NCBI GenBank assembly: GCA_025996865.1
Contig: BNTV01000056.1
Span: 1 to 29,906, forward strand
Direction of reading: 5' to 3'
DNA: 29,906 bases
Origin: Bacteroidia bacterium
Lineage (GTDB): Bacteria; Bacteroidota; Bacteroidia; Bacteroidales; Azobacteroidaceae
Shown: piece after piece, positions 9,204 to 16,343 of the stretch
Layout: the number at the start of each line of letters is the position of its first letter
Position numbering within the stretch: position 1 is the first letter of the stretch
The notes under the pieces: generated by a model
What the model was told of the DNA's origin: nothing
Database searches by the model: none
The model's input: only the letters and a program-made list of their open reading frames with translations
Made by a program: the position numbers and the translations under genes

Positions 9204-10478
9204 ATGAAACGCCTTATCGTTTTATTTGTTCTGTCTATATCTTTGGGTTTGAATGCTTTTCCACAATTAACAATTGAGAAATGTCAGGAAAAAGCGCGGA
9301 ACAACTATCCGCTCATCAAAAAGTATAATCTGATTGAGCAATCGAAGGATTATAATCTTTCCAATGCACAAAAAGCTTATCTACCTCAATTACAGGTAAG
9401 TGCGAAAGCCACTTATCAATCGGACGTAGTGAAAATTCCTGTTCAAATCCCTGGTTTGGATATTCCTGCTCTTCACAAAGACCAATATATGGCTGTGGCA
9501 GAAGCTAATCAGTTGCTTTGGGACGGTGGAGTCGTCCAGTCACAGAAACGAATCGTCAAGGCAAATTCCGAAGTTGAAAAAAAACAGTTGGAAGTGGAAT
9601 TGTACGCCATCGAAGAACGTGTAAATCAGTTGTTTTTCGGTATTCTGTTGTTTGACGAACAGTTGGAGCAAAATCAAGTGCTTGCCGGCGAATTGGAACG
9701 TAACCGCAAAAAAGTCGCCGATTACATTGAAAACGGCATCGCCAATGCGGCCGATCTTGATGCCGTCAAAGTAGAGCAACTCAATGTGAAACAGGTGCGT
9801 ATCCAATTGCAAACGACGCGTGCGGCTTATGTGGATATGTTGGCAATTATGATTGGCGAAACGCTTGATAATCCGGTTTCTTTGGTAAAACCTGTCATCA
9901 CTTTACCGGACATTTCTTTAACAAACAATCGGCCGGAATTACAACTGTTTGATGCTCAAAACGATTTGTTCGATTCGCAAAAAAATCTGATTAAATCCGG
10001 GTACATGCCTAAGTTGGGTTTGTTTCTTCAAGGCGGAGTCGGCCGCCCGGCACTGAACATGCTATCTAATTCATTTGAACCGTTTTACATCGGAGGTATT
10101 CGTTTAACTTGGAATTTCGGTTCGCTTTATACGCAGAAAAACGATTTACAAAAAATCGAAGTGAATAAAAACTTGGTCAATACACAACGCGACCTTTTCC
10201 TTTATAATATCCGCTTGACGGAAAGCCGTGAAAACAAGGACATTCAACGGATTCGGGATTTGATGAAAGACGATGACGAAATTATCGCCTTGCGAGAAAA
10301 TATCCGGCGTGCGGCAGAAGCCAAAGTAACCAACGGTACGATGACCGTAACGGATTTGTTGCAGGAAATTAGCAGGGAAGATATGGCCCGGCAAACGAAA
10401 AAAGCGCATGAAATAGACTTATTGATAGCGGTTTATAAATTGAAAAACACGAGGGGAAAGGGGGGAATTGAAAATTGA
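9204..10478 (+). CDS. TolC-family outer-membrane efflux channel
   Basis: This 424-aa protein has a signal peptide (MKRLIVLFVLSISLGLNAFPQ). Its sequence has the TolC duplication: long helices flank short strands, with LTIEKCQEKARNNYPLIKKYN at the start and paired segments such as AYLPQLQVSAKATYQ and SGYMPKLGLFLQGGVG. It should form the outer-membrane/periplasmic tunnel used by the membrane fusion lipoprotein and ABC-2 exporter downstream. The last residues GKGGIEN and the TGA stop are encoded by a run of the 7-bp GAATTGA-type repeat (10465-10504), so the native C-terminus has probably been replaced or extended by the array. Confidence 0.93.
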   Translation: MKRLIVLFVLSISLGLNAFPQLTIEKCQEKARNNYPLIKKYNLIEQSKDYNLSNAQKAYLPQLQVSAKATYQSDVVKIPVQIPGLDIPALHKDQYMAVAEANQLLWDGGVVQSQKRIVKANSEVEKKQLEVELYAIEERVNQLFFGILLFDEQLEQNQVLAGELERNRKKVADYIENGIANAADLDAVKVEQLNVKQVRIQLQTTRAAYVDMLAIMIGETLDNPVSLVKPVITLPDISLTNNRPELQLFDAQNDLFDSQKNLIKSGYMPKLGLFLQGGVGRPALNMLSNSFEPFYIGGIRLTWNFGSLYTQKNDLQKIEVNKNLVNTQRDLFLYNIRLTESRENKDIQRIRDLMKDDDEIIALRENIRRAAEAKVTNGTMTVTDLLQEISREDMARQTKKAHEIDLLIAVYKLKNTRGKGGIEN

Positions 10479-10504
10479 GAATTGAGAATTGAGAATTGAA
10501 AATT
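10465..10504 (+). repeat. Heptamer repeat array at the TolC/MFP junction
   Basis: A 40-bp run of about five units of a 7-bp repeat (ATTGAGA and the variant ATTGAAA) spans the last codons and stop of the TolC gene and most of the gap before the next gene. At this junction only the forward orientation is present; there is no inverted partner in the start of the downstream gene. Confidence 0.85.
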
Positions 10505-10511
10505 ATATATT

Positions 10512-11417
10512 ATGGGAAAGTTTAGAAATATTATTTTATTTGGAATGATTTTGCTTACTGCGGTTGGTTGTGGTAAGAAAAAGGGGAATTACGATGCTTC
10601 GGGAAGTTTTGAAGCTACGGAAGTACTTGTTTCATCGCAAGTTGCCGGTCAAGTGATGGCGCTTGATGTTGAAGAAGGTCAATCATTAAAAGCTTACGAA
10701 TCGGTCGGATTTATTGATACCGTCCAGCTGTATTTGAAAAGAAAACAATTATTGGCCGGGATGAAGGCGGTGGACAGTCGGAGCTATAACATTTCCCTGC
10801 AAATTGCATCGCTCAAACAGCAGATTGAGAAGCAGCAAACGGAATTGGCTCGTTTCAAGAACTTATTGAAATCCAATGCTGCAACGCAAAAACAAGTGGA
10901 CGACATCCAATCTTCGATTGATGTTTTGCAACGGCAATTGGCCGCTCAAACGGAAAGTTTGCAGAACAATAACAAAAGTGTTTCGGCAGAATCCTTGGGT
11001 ATTCAGGCGCAAGTGGAACAGATAGACGACATGATATGGAAAAGTATCATTTCCAGTCCGATAGACGGTATTTTGTTGCAAAAATACGTTGAAAAAGGAG
11101 AAATCGCGGGACAAGGAAAAGCGCTGTTCAAAATCGCCGATTTAGACCGGATTTTTTTACGGGCCTACATCACAGCGGACCAATTGAACCAATTGAAACT
11201 GAATCAGGAAGTTTCCGTATTTGCCGATTTCGGTAAAAAAGAGATGAAGTCTTATACCGGAACGATTACCTGGATTTCCGATAAAGCGGAATTTACGCCC
11301 CGCACCATTTTGACGAAGAATGAACGCGCTAATTTGGTTTATGCGGTGAAAGTTGCCGTGAAAAACGATGGTTATTTGAAAATCGGAATGTATGGGGAGT
11401 TGAAAATTGAGAATTGA
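10512..11417 (+). CDS. HlyD/AcrA-like membrane fusion lipoprotein of an ABC-2 exporter
   Basis: This 301-aa protein has a lipoprotein signal (LLTAVGC, Cys20). The lipoyl half-motifs SSQVAGQVMALDVEEGQSLKA and IISSPIDGILLQKYVEKGEI flank a coiled-coil hairpin (about residues 75-175, rich in Q, E and L), and a beta-barrel domain follows (LRAYITADQLNQLKLNQEVSVF). It resembles YbhG-type adaptors that link an ABC-2 exporter to TolC. It is anchored by lipid rather than by a transmembrane helix. The C-terminal residues LKIEN and the stop are encoded by a heptamer repeat. It sits 33 bp after TolC and 17 bp before the first ATPase gene. The substrate is unknown; drugs, dyes or lipids would all fit. Confidence 0.92.
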   Translation: MGKFRNIILFGMILLTAVGCGKKKGNYDASGSFEATEVLVSSQVAGQVMALDVEEGQSLKAYESVGFIDTVQLYLKRKQLLAGMKAVDSRSYNISLQIASLKQQIEKQQTELARFKNLLKSNAATQKQVDDIQSSIDVLQRQLAAQTESLQNNNKSVSAESLGIQAQVEQIDDMIWKSIISSPIDGILLQKYVEKGEIAGQGKALFKIADLDRIFLRAYITADQLNQLKLNQEVSVFADFGKKEMKSYTGTITWISDKAEFTPRTILTKNERANLVYAVKVAVKNDGYLKIGMYGELKIEN

Positions 11418-11481
11418 GAATTAATAAATAGCGTATGGAAACAAAAAATAATTCTCAACTCTCAATTCTCCATTCTCAATT
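11399..11481. repeat. Inverted heptamer arrays at the MFP/ATPase-1 junction
   Basis: A forward array (11399-11422, GAGAATT-type units) covers the end of the MFP gene, and a complementary array (11450-11481, CTCAATT-type units) lies inside the first codons of the next gene. They share an 11-base complementary core and bracket the start codon at 11435. The second array encodes the N-terminal residues NSQLSILHSQLI. Confidence 0.85.
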
Positions 11482-12349
11482 AATAAACAAGCGTTACGGA
11501 GACGTGCAAGCTTTGAAAGACATTTCTTTCGAAGTCGGAAAAGGCGAGATTTTCGGATTGATTGGGCCGGATGGAGCAGGAAAAACGACGCTTTTCCGTA
11601 TCCTTACTTCTCTGATTTTGGCAGATTCGGGACAAGCGACAGTCGATGGCTTAGACGTGATAAATGATTTTCGCGAATTGCGCAAACGCATCGGATATAT
11701 GCCGGGACGTTTTTCCTTGTATCAGGATTTGTCGGTCGAAGAAAACCTGAATTTTTATGCAACGGTTTTCAACACGACGGTTGAAGAAAATTATTACCTG
11801 ATTCGCGATATTTACAAGCAAATCGAACCTTTTAAGCATCGTCGCGCCGGTAAATTATCGGGAGGAATGAAGCAAAAATTAGCCTTGTCATGCGCCTTGA
11901 TTCACAAACCAACCGTTTTGTTTTTGGATGAACCGACGACGGGTGTTGATCCTGTTTCCCGAAAAGAATTTTGGGAAATGCTAAAAAAACTGAAAGCGGA
12001 AGGCATCACCATTGTCGTTTCCACGCCTTATATGGACGAAGCGCAGCAGTGCGACCGGATTGCATTGATACAACATGGAAAAATTCTTTCCATCGAGACG
12101 CCGGAAAAGATTATTGCCGGTTTTCCGGAAAAATTGTATCAAGCTCATTCGGAAAATAACTATCTGTTACTGCTTGATTTGAGGAAAAATCCCAACGTAA
12201 AATCCGCCTTTATGTCGGGCGAATATTTGCATATTGTCTTCAAAAGTGAAGCAGATGAAACCATTCCGAATTTAAAGGAAATTGTTCCGGCAATTGAGGA
12301 TTGCTTCATTTATTTAATGGAGAATGGAGAGTTGAGAATGGAGAATTAA
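11435..12349 (+). CDS. ABC transporter ATP-binding protein (YbhF N-half-like)
   Basis: This 304-aa protein has one nucleotide-binding domain: Walker A GPDGAGKTT (44-52), signature LSGGM (141-145), Walker B VLFLDEP with Glu166. The switch-histidine position reads VSTPYMDEA, with Pro198 where His is usual. It energises the two ABC-2 permeases downstream. E. coli YbhF carries two such domains fused; here they are separate genes. The first 17 residues come from a heptamer repeat, and they stand where the family's first strand (an I-x-V-x-N-L-type segment before KRYGD) is expected, so that strand seems to have been overwritten. No alternative start lies further in. The C-terminal ENGELRMEN is also repeat-encoded. 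Whether the altered N-terminus folds normally is unknown. Confidence 0.93.
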   Translation: METKNNSQLSILHSQLINKRYGDVQALKDISFEVGKGEIFGLIGPDGAGKTTLFRILTSLILADSGQATVDGLDVINDFRELRKRIGYMPGRFSLYQDLSVEENLNFYATVFNTTVEENYYLIRDIYKQIEPFKHRRAGKLSGGMKQKLALSCALIHKPTVLFLDEPTTGVDPVSRKEFWEMLKKLKAEGITIVVSTPYMDEAQQCDRIALIQHGKILSIETPEKIIAGFPEKLYQAHSENNYLLLLDLRKNPNVKSAFMSGEYLHIVFKSEADETIPNLKEIVPAIEDCFIYLMENGELRMEN

Positions 12350-12429
12350 TAAAATTAAACAACTAAAAACAAACCATGCAGAAAAAAAATAATCCTCCAT
12401 TCTCCATTCTCAACTCTCCATTCTCAATT
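12317..12429. repeat. Inverted heptamer arrays at the ATPase-1/ATPase-2 junction
   Basis: A forward array (12317-12347) ends ATPase-1 and its complement (12394-12429) lies inside the start of ATPase-2. Bases 12320-12346 and 12399-12425 form a perfect 27-bp inverted repeat around a 52-nt loop that holds the start codon at 12376. In RNA this would be a long, stable hairpin with the ribosome-binding region in its loop. Confidence 0.9.
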
Positions 12430-13158
12430 ATAAAAGTGGAGAACCTAACCAAACGTTTCGGCACGTTTGCCGCCGTTGACCGCATCACCTTCTCCGTCGG
12501 AAAAGGCGAAATCTTCGGCTTCCTCGGCGCCAACGGCGCCGGAAAAACCACTGCCATACGGATGCTTTGCGGATTGAGCAAACCCACTTCGGGAGAAGGT
12601 TTTGTCGCCGGTTACAACATCGAAAAACAGTCGGAAATGGTGAAGAAAAACATCGGTTATATGAGCCAGAAATTTTCTCTGTACGAAGATTTGAAAGTTT
12701 GGGAAAATATTCGCCTGTTTGCCGGAATATACGGACTTGACGGAAAGTTGATTAGCCGGAAAACCGACGAAACGCTGAAAAAAATCGGCTTAATGAACGA
12801 AAAAAACACCCTGGTCAAAGAACTTCCTTTGGGATGGAAACAAAAACTGGCTTTTTCCGTAGCGATTTTCCACGAACCGAAGATTGTTTTTCTGGACGAA
12901 CCGACCGGAGGCGTGGATCCGATTACCCGCCGGCAATTCTGGGAAATGATTTACGAAGCTGCCGAAAAAGGAATAACTATCTTCGTAACAACACATTACA
13001 TGGATGAAGCCGAATATTGCAACCGTGTTTCTATTATGGTGGACGGACGCATAGACGCTTTGGATACACCCAAACAATTGAAAGCGCAATTCCAAGTGGA
13101 AAGTATGGATGAGGTTTTCAGGCAATTGGCGAGAAACGCGAAAAGAGTTGAAAATTGA
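12376..13158 (+). CDS. ABC transporter ATP-binding protein (YbhF C-half-like), degenerate signature
   Basis: This 260-aa protein is a single nucleotide-binding domain: IIKVENLTKRFG first strand, Walker A GANGAGKTT (51-59), Walker B IVFLDEPTGGVDP, and switch His207 in TTHYMDEAE. The signature motif is LPLGW (150-154) instead of LSGGQ. With the first ATPase, which has a good signature but no switch His, this predicts a heterodimer with one complete and one degenerate ATP site. About 17 N-terminal residues (NPPFSILNSPFS) are encoded by a heptamer repeat and precede an intact first strand, so they are an added tail. The C-terminus NAKRVEN ends in a diverged copy of the repeat. Confidence 0.93.
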   Translation: MQKKNNPPFSILNSPFSIIKVENLTKRFGTFAAVDRITFSVGKGEIFGFLGANGAGKTTAIRMLCGLSKPTSGEGFVAGYNIEKQSEMVKKNIGYMSQKFSLYEDLKVWENIRLFAGIYGLDGKLISRKTDETLKKIGLMNEKNTLVKELPLGWKQKLAFSVAIFHEPKIVFLDEPTGGVDPITRRQFWEMIYEAAEKGITIFVTTHYMDEAEYCNRVSIMVDGRIDALDTPKQLKAQFQVESMDEVFRQLARNAKRVEN

Positions 13159-13250
13159 AAATTAAAATTAAAAACGAATAATAAAAGGAATAATAGGATG
13201 AGTAAAAAAACAATTCTCAATTCTCAACTCTCAACTCTCAACTCGCAATT
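13145..13250. repeat. Inverted heptamer arrays at the ATPase-2/permease-1 junction
   Basis: A short, diverged forward array (13145-13164, GTTGAAA/ATTGAAA units) closes ATPase-2, and a long complementary array (13211-13250, CTCAATT/CTCAACT units) lies in the first codons of permease-1, encoding ILNSQLSTLNSQF. The layout repeats that of the two preceding junctions, with the start codon (13198) between the arms. Confidence 0.85.
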
Positions 13251-14346
13251 CTTCGCTTTTGTGCGAAAAGAGTTTTACCACATTTTCCGCGATATGCGAA
13301 CCATGCTGGTAATCATCGGAATCCCCGTTTTCCAGATTCTCATCATTGGTTTTGCAATCAGCACGGAAGTGAAAAACGTAGAAGTTGCCGTTTACGACCC
13401 TTCTAACGATGAAGCTACCAACCGAATTATCAACCAATTGGATGCGAGCGAATACTTCAACGTGGTACGCCGGTTGAAAAGCGCAAACGATGTGGATAAT
13501 GAATTTCAAAAAGGGAAAACCGGCCTTATCGTCATTTTCAGCGAGGATTTCGGCAAAAGCCTTTATCATACCGGAGATGCTGCTATTCAATTACTTGTCG
13601 ATGCCAGCGACCCGAATCAAGGGATGACCATTTCTTCTTACGCGAGTAGTGTAATCGCCGGTTATCAACAGGAATTGTTGCAGGAAACGAATGTACCGGT
13701 ACGGATTAATCCCGAAGTGCGCATGTTGTACAATCCTGAAATGCGGAGCGCCTACAATTTCGTTCCCGGTCTGATGGGATTGATTTTCATGCTTGTTTGC
13801 GCAATGATGACTTCCGTCGCCATTGTCCGTGAAAAAGAAACCGGTACGATGGAAGTTTTGCTGGCTTCACCGGCGAAACCGATTTACATTGTTGTTTCAA
13901 AATTAGTACCTTATTTTATTATTTCCTGGATTATTTTCATCCTCATTTTATTGCTGTCGGTATTCGTTCTGGAAGTTCCGATAACCGGAAGTTTGGTTTG
14001 GTTAAACGTCTTCACCCTGATTTTCATTGTAGTAGCCTTGTCTTTGGGTCTATTGATTTCAACCGTGGTCAAGACGCAGGTAGCTGCCATTCTGGCTTCG
14101 GGTATGGGTTTGATTATGCCGGTGATGATACTTTCGGGATATGTATTTCCCGTTGAAAGTATGCCGCCTGTCCTGCAATGGATTTCAGGGATTATTCCGG
14201 CGCGTTGGTTTAACGAAGGCGCTAAAAAACTGATTATCGAAGGAGTACCGGTTCGTTCCGTTCTGAAAGAAATGATGATTTTGCTGGGAATGGCGATAGG
14301 CATTATTACAGTGAGTTTAAGAAATATTAAAACGAGATTGGAATAG
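13198..14346 (+). CDS. ABC-2 type permease (YbhS-like)
   Basis: This 382-aa membrane protein has one N-terminal transmembrane helix (TMLVIIGIPVFQILIIGFAI), a large extracytoplasmic domain (about residues 60-200) and five C-terminal helices starting near FVPGLMGLIFMLVCAMMTSV. The conserved REKETGTMEVLLASPAKPI segment of ABC-2 permeases (ABC2_membrane_3) is present. It pairs with the next gene as the membrane half of the exporter. Residues 6-18 are encoded by the heptamer array; the native start is probably near FFAFVRKEFYHIFRD. The next gene begins 5 bp after the stop codon, indicating tight coupling. Confidence 0.93.
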   Translation: MSKKTILNSQLSTLNSQFFAFVRKEFYHIFRDMRTMLVIIGIPVFQILIIGFAISTEVKNVEVAVYDPSNDEATNRIINQLDASEYFNVVRRLKSANDVDNEFQKGKTGLIVIFSEDFGKSLYHTGDAAIQLLVDASDPNQGMTISSYASSVIAGYQQELLQETNVPVRINPEVRMLYNPEMRSAYNFVPGLMGLIFMLVCAMMTSVAIVREKETGTMEVLLASPAKPIYIVVSKLVPYFIISWIIFILILLLSVFVLEVPITGSLVWLNVFTLIFIVVALSLGLLISTVVKTQVAAILASGMGLIMPVMILSGYVFPVESMPPVLQWISGIIPARWFNEGAKKLIIEGVPVRSVLKEMMILLGMAIGIITVSLRNIKTRLE

Positions 14347-14351
14347 ATAAT

Positions 14352-15464
14352 ATGTTACAATATTTAATCGAAAAAGAATTTAAACAGACCTTTCGGAATG
14401 CCTTCATTCCGAAGCTGATACTGGCGTTTCCGTTTATGGTGCTGTTGGTGTTTCCATGGGCGACCAATCAGGAAATCAAAAATATCAATGTGACCGTGAT
14501 TGACAGAGACCACAGTAGCTGGTCGAAACGCCTGTCGGAAAAACTCGGCGCTTCAACTTATTTTAATTTAGTAAATTATGTGAACTCCAACGACGAGGGA
14601 ATGGCTGTTTTTGAAGATGGAAAAACCGATATGCTGTTAGAGATTCAGCCTGATTTCGAGAAAAATCTGATGAATGCGGGCGCGGCGGATGTGATGATTT
14701 CCGCCAATGCGGTTAATATCATGAAAGGCGGATTGGGTTCAGGGTATATGAATGCGATTGTGCAGGACTTTGCCAATGAGATTCGTGCAGAGCGAATCCA
14801 GACTTCCGGAAAAACAGAATTGCCTCTGATTCAAGTTATTTCCCAAGGCCGTTTCAATATTTTTTTAGATTATAAAGTATTTATGATTCCCGCTCTTATT
14901 GTCATTTTGATGACTTTACTCTGTGGATTCCTTCCGGCTTTGAATATCGTGAGCGAAAAAGAAATCGGTACGATTGAGCAAATCAATGTGACGCCGGTAA
15001 AAAAAATCTCTTTTATCCTCGGAAAACTAATTCCCTATTGGACAATCGGTTTATTTGTCTTCACCTTAACTTTAGGTCTCGCCGCCCTGATTTACGGTTT
15101 AGTTCCGAAAGGCAACCTGTTAACGATTTACCTCTCGGTCTTGATTTACATTTCGACGGTTTCCGGCTTGGGTTTAGTGATTTCCAATTATTCATCGACC
15201 CTGCAACAAGCCATGTTCGTCATTTTCTTTTTCCTGATTATCTTTATCTTAATCAGCGGGTTATTCACGCCGATAGCGAGTATGCCGCAGTGGGCGCAAA
15301 TTTTCACGTACTTCAATCCGCTGCGGTATTTTATCGAAATCATGCGGATGACTTTTCTGAAAGGTAGCGGATTTTCGGATATTTGGCGGCAATTGGCGGC
15401 TTTGGGTGTTTGGGCATTGGCGTTGAATGGATGGGCATTAATGAGTTATCGGAAAAGAAGATAG
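14352..15464 (+). CDS. ABC-2 type permease (YbhR-like)
   Basis: This 370-aa protein has the same layout as its neighbour: first helix (LILAFPFMVLLVFPWA), extracytoplasmic domain (about residues 45-170), the segment SEKEIGTIEQINVTPVKKI and five C-terminal helices. It is a paralogue of the preceding permease and should form the heterodimeric channel with it. It starts 5 bp after the previous stop and has no heptamer array at either end, unlike the four junctions upstream. It is the last gene of the efflux operon. No clear hairpin terminator follows in the 87 bp before the Nudix gene. Confidence 0.93.
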   Translation: MLQYLIEKEFKQTFRNAFIPKLILAFPFMVLLVFPWATNQEIKNINVTVIDRDHSSWSKRLSEKLGASTYFNLVNYVNSNDEGMAVFEDGKTDMLLEIQPDFEKNLMNAGAADVMISANAVNIMKGGLGSGYMNAIVQDFANEIRAERIQTSGKTELPLIQVISQGRFNIFLDYKVFMIPALIVILMTLLCGFLPALNIVSEKEIGTIEQINVTPVKKISFILGKLIPYWTIGLFVFTLTLGLAALIYGLVPKGNLLTIYLSVLIYISTVSGLGLVISNYSSTLQQAMFVIFFFLIIFILISGLFTPIASMPQWAQIFTYFNPLRYFIEIMRMTFLKGSGFSDIWRQLAALGVWALALNGWALMSYRKRR

Positions 15465-15515
15465 AAATATAGATAATTTAACAATTCATACGTTCCATTT
15501 TTAATAAGAAAATCA

Positions 15516-15523
15516 TAACTTTG
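15516..15523 (+). promoter_or_regulatory. Putative -7 box of the Nudix regulator gene
   Basis: TAACTTTG matches TAnnTTTG and lies 28 bp before the start codon. The expected -33 region (about 15492-15496) reads GTTCC, a weak match. The gene is therefore probably transcribed separately from the efflux operon. Confidence 0.5.
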
Positions 15524-15551
15524 CATCTTTTTCTAAACAAATAAATGTTCA

Positions 15552-16244
15552 ATGACTCAATTCTATCTTCAAGAAGATAAATTATATATTTCCGTCGATT
15601 GCATCATTCTCGGATTCAAGGAAAATGCAATAAATGTATTGATTATTAAACGTAAATTCGAACCTCTGAAAGGAGAACGATCCTTAATGGGAGGTTTTGT
15701 ACGTATGAATGAAAGTTTGGACGAAACCGTATCCCGCGTTATTTCAGAATATACCGGTATCGAAGGTGTTTACCTTGAACAAGTCGGCGCTTATGGTGAT
15801 GTTGGCCGGGATATTGGGGAACGTGTTGTTTCTGTTGTGTATTACGCCTTGATTGATATGGAATTGTTTGATGAAAAATTGGAAAAGAAACACAATGCCG
15901 AATGGATCAATATCCATAATGTGGGAAAGTTAATCCTTGACCATAACCGTTTTTTGGACGATACGCTTAAATTAATGAAACGAAGAACGGCTACACGCCC
16001 TGTCGGATTTAACCTTCTGCCTGAGAAATTTACCTTGCCGCAACTTCAATCACTTTACGAGGCAATTTACCAAAAGTCCATGGATAAACGGAATTTCCGT
16101 AAAAAAATCTTTGAAATGGATATTCTGGAAAAGTTAGACGAAAAAGACAAAAGCGCTTCAAAAAGAGGCGCTTACTATTACAAATTCAACAAAGAAAAAT
16201 ACGACCACCGATTGGAAGACGGATTTTATTTCTCGTTTATCTGA
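15552..16244 (+). CDS. Nudix-fold transcriptional regulator with C-terminal winged helix (AraR/NrtR type)
   Basis: This 230-aa protein has a Nudix domain (about residues 10-140) followed by a winged-helix domain (about 150-225, GFNLLPEKFTLPQLQSLYEAIY, then FRKKIFEMDIL and KRGAYYYKFN). The Nudix box starts at Gly48 and keeps E54 and R62, but the RE...EE core reads R-V-I-S-E-Y, so two of the metal-binding glutamates are gone and hydrolysis is unlikely. This is the pattern of NrtR-family regulators, which bind a sugar or nucleotide effector; the Bacteroides thetaiotaomicron member AraR controls arabinose genes. The GH2 and GH51 genes downstream fit an arabinose role, but the effector is inferred. 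The last 22 bp of the gene are part of a 29-bp repeat found again after the GH2 gene. Confidence 0.88.
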   Translation: MTQFYLQEDKLYISVDCIILGFKENAINVLIIKRKFEPLKGERSLMGGFVRMNESLDETVSRVISEYTGIEGVYLEQVGAYGDVGRDIGERVVSVVYYALIDMELFDEKLEKKHNAEWINIHNVGKLILDHNRFLDDTLKLMKRRTATRPVGFNLLPEKFTLPQLQSLYEAIYQKSMDKRNFRKKIFEMDILEKLDEKDKSASKRGAYYYKFNKEKYDHRLEDGFYFSFI

Positions 16245-16251
16245 AAAATAA
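16223..16251 (+). repeat. 29-bp direct repeat, copy 1 (3' end of the Nudix gene)
   Basis: These 29 bases, covering the codons for the last residues of the Nudix protein, its stop and 7 bp beyond, recur exactly at 18183-18211, 1960 bp downstream, on the far side of the GH2 gene. Confidence 0.95.
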
Positions 16252-16260
16252 CTCTACGCT

Positions 16261-16300
16261 GAACTACGTAGCAGTTCAACCCGCTACGGGGTTGTAGTTC
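16261..16300. repeat. Palindromic repeat cluster before the GH2 promoter
   Basis: Overlapping inverted repeats: GAACTAC (16261-16267) with GTAGTTC (16294-16300), GAACT with AGTTC (16261-16265/16273-16277), and CAACCC with GGGTTG around GCTACG. It is G/C-richer than its surroundings and looks like a REP-type intergenic repeat. It overlaps the -33 position of the GH2 promoter. It lacks the T-run of an intrinsic terminator. Confidence 0.6.
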
Positions 16301-16320
16301 AAAAAAAATGTTTATCTTTG
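16292..16320 (+). promoter_or_regulatory. Promoter of the GH2 gene
   Basis: TATCTTTG (16313-16320) matches TAnnTTTG; TTG at 16292-16294 is 18 bp upstream. The GH2 start codon follows 23 bp after the -7 box. The -33 element sits in the right arm of the palindromic repeat, so a DNA-binding protein on that repeat would block it. Confidence 0.65.
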
Positions 16321-16343
16321 CCAAAATTTAAAAATAAAACTAT

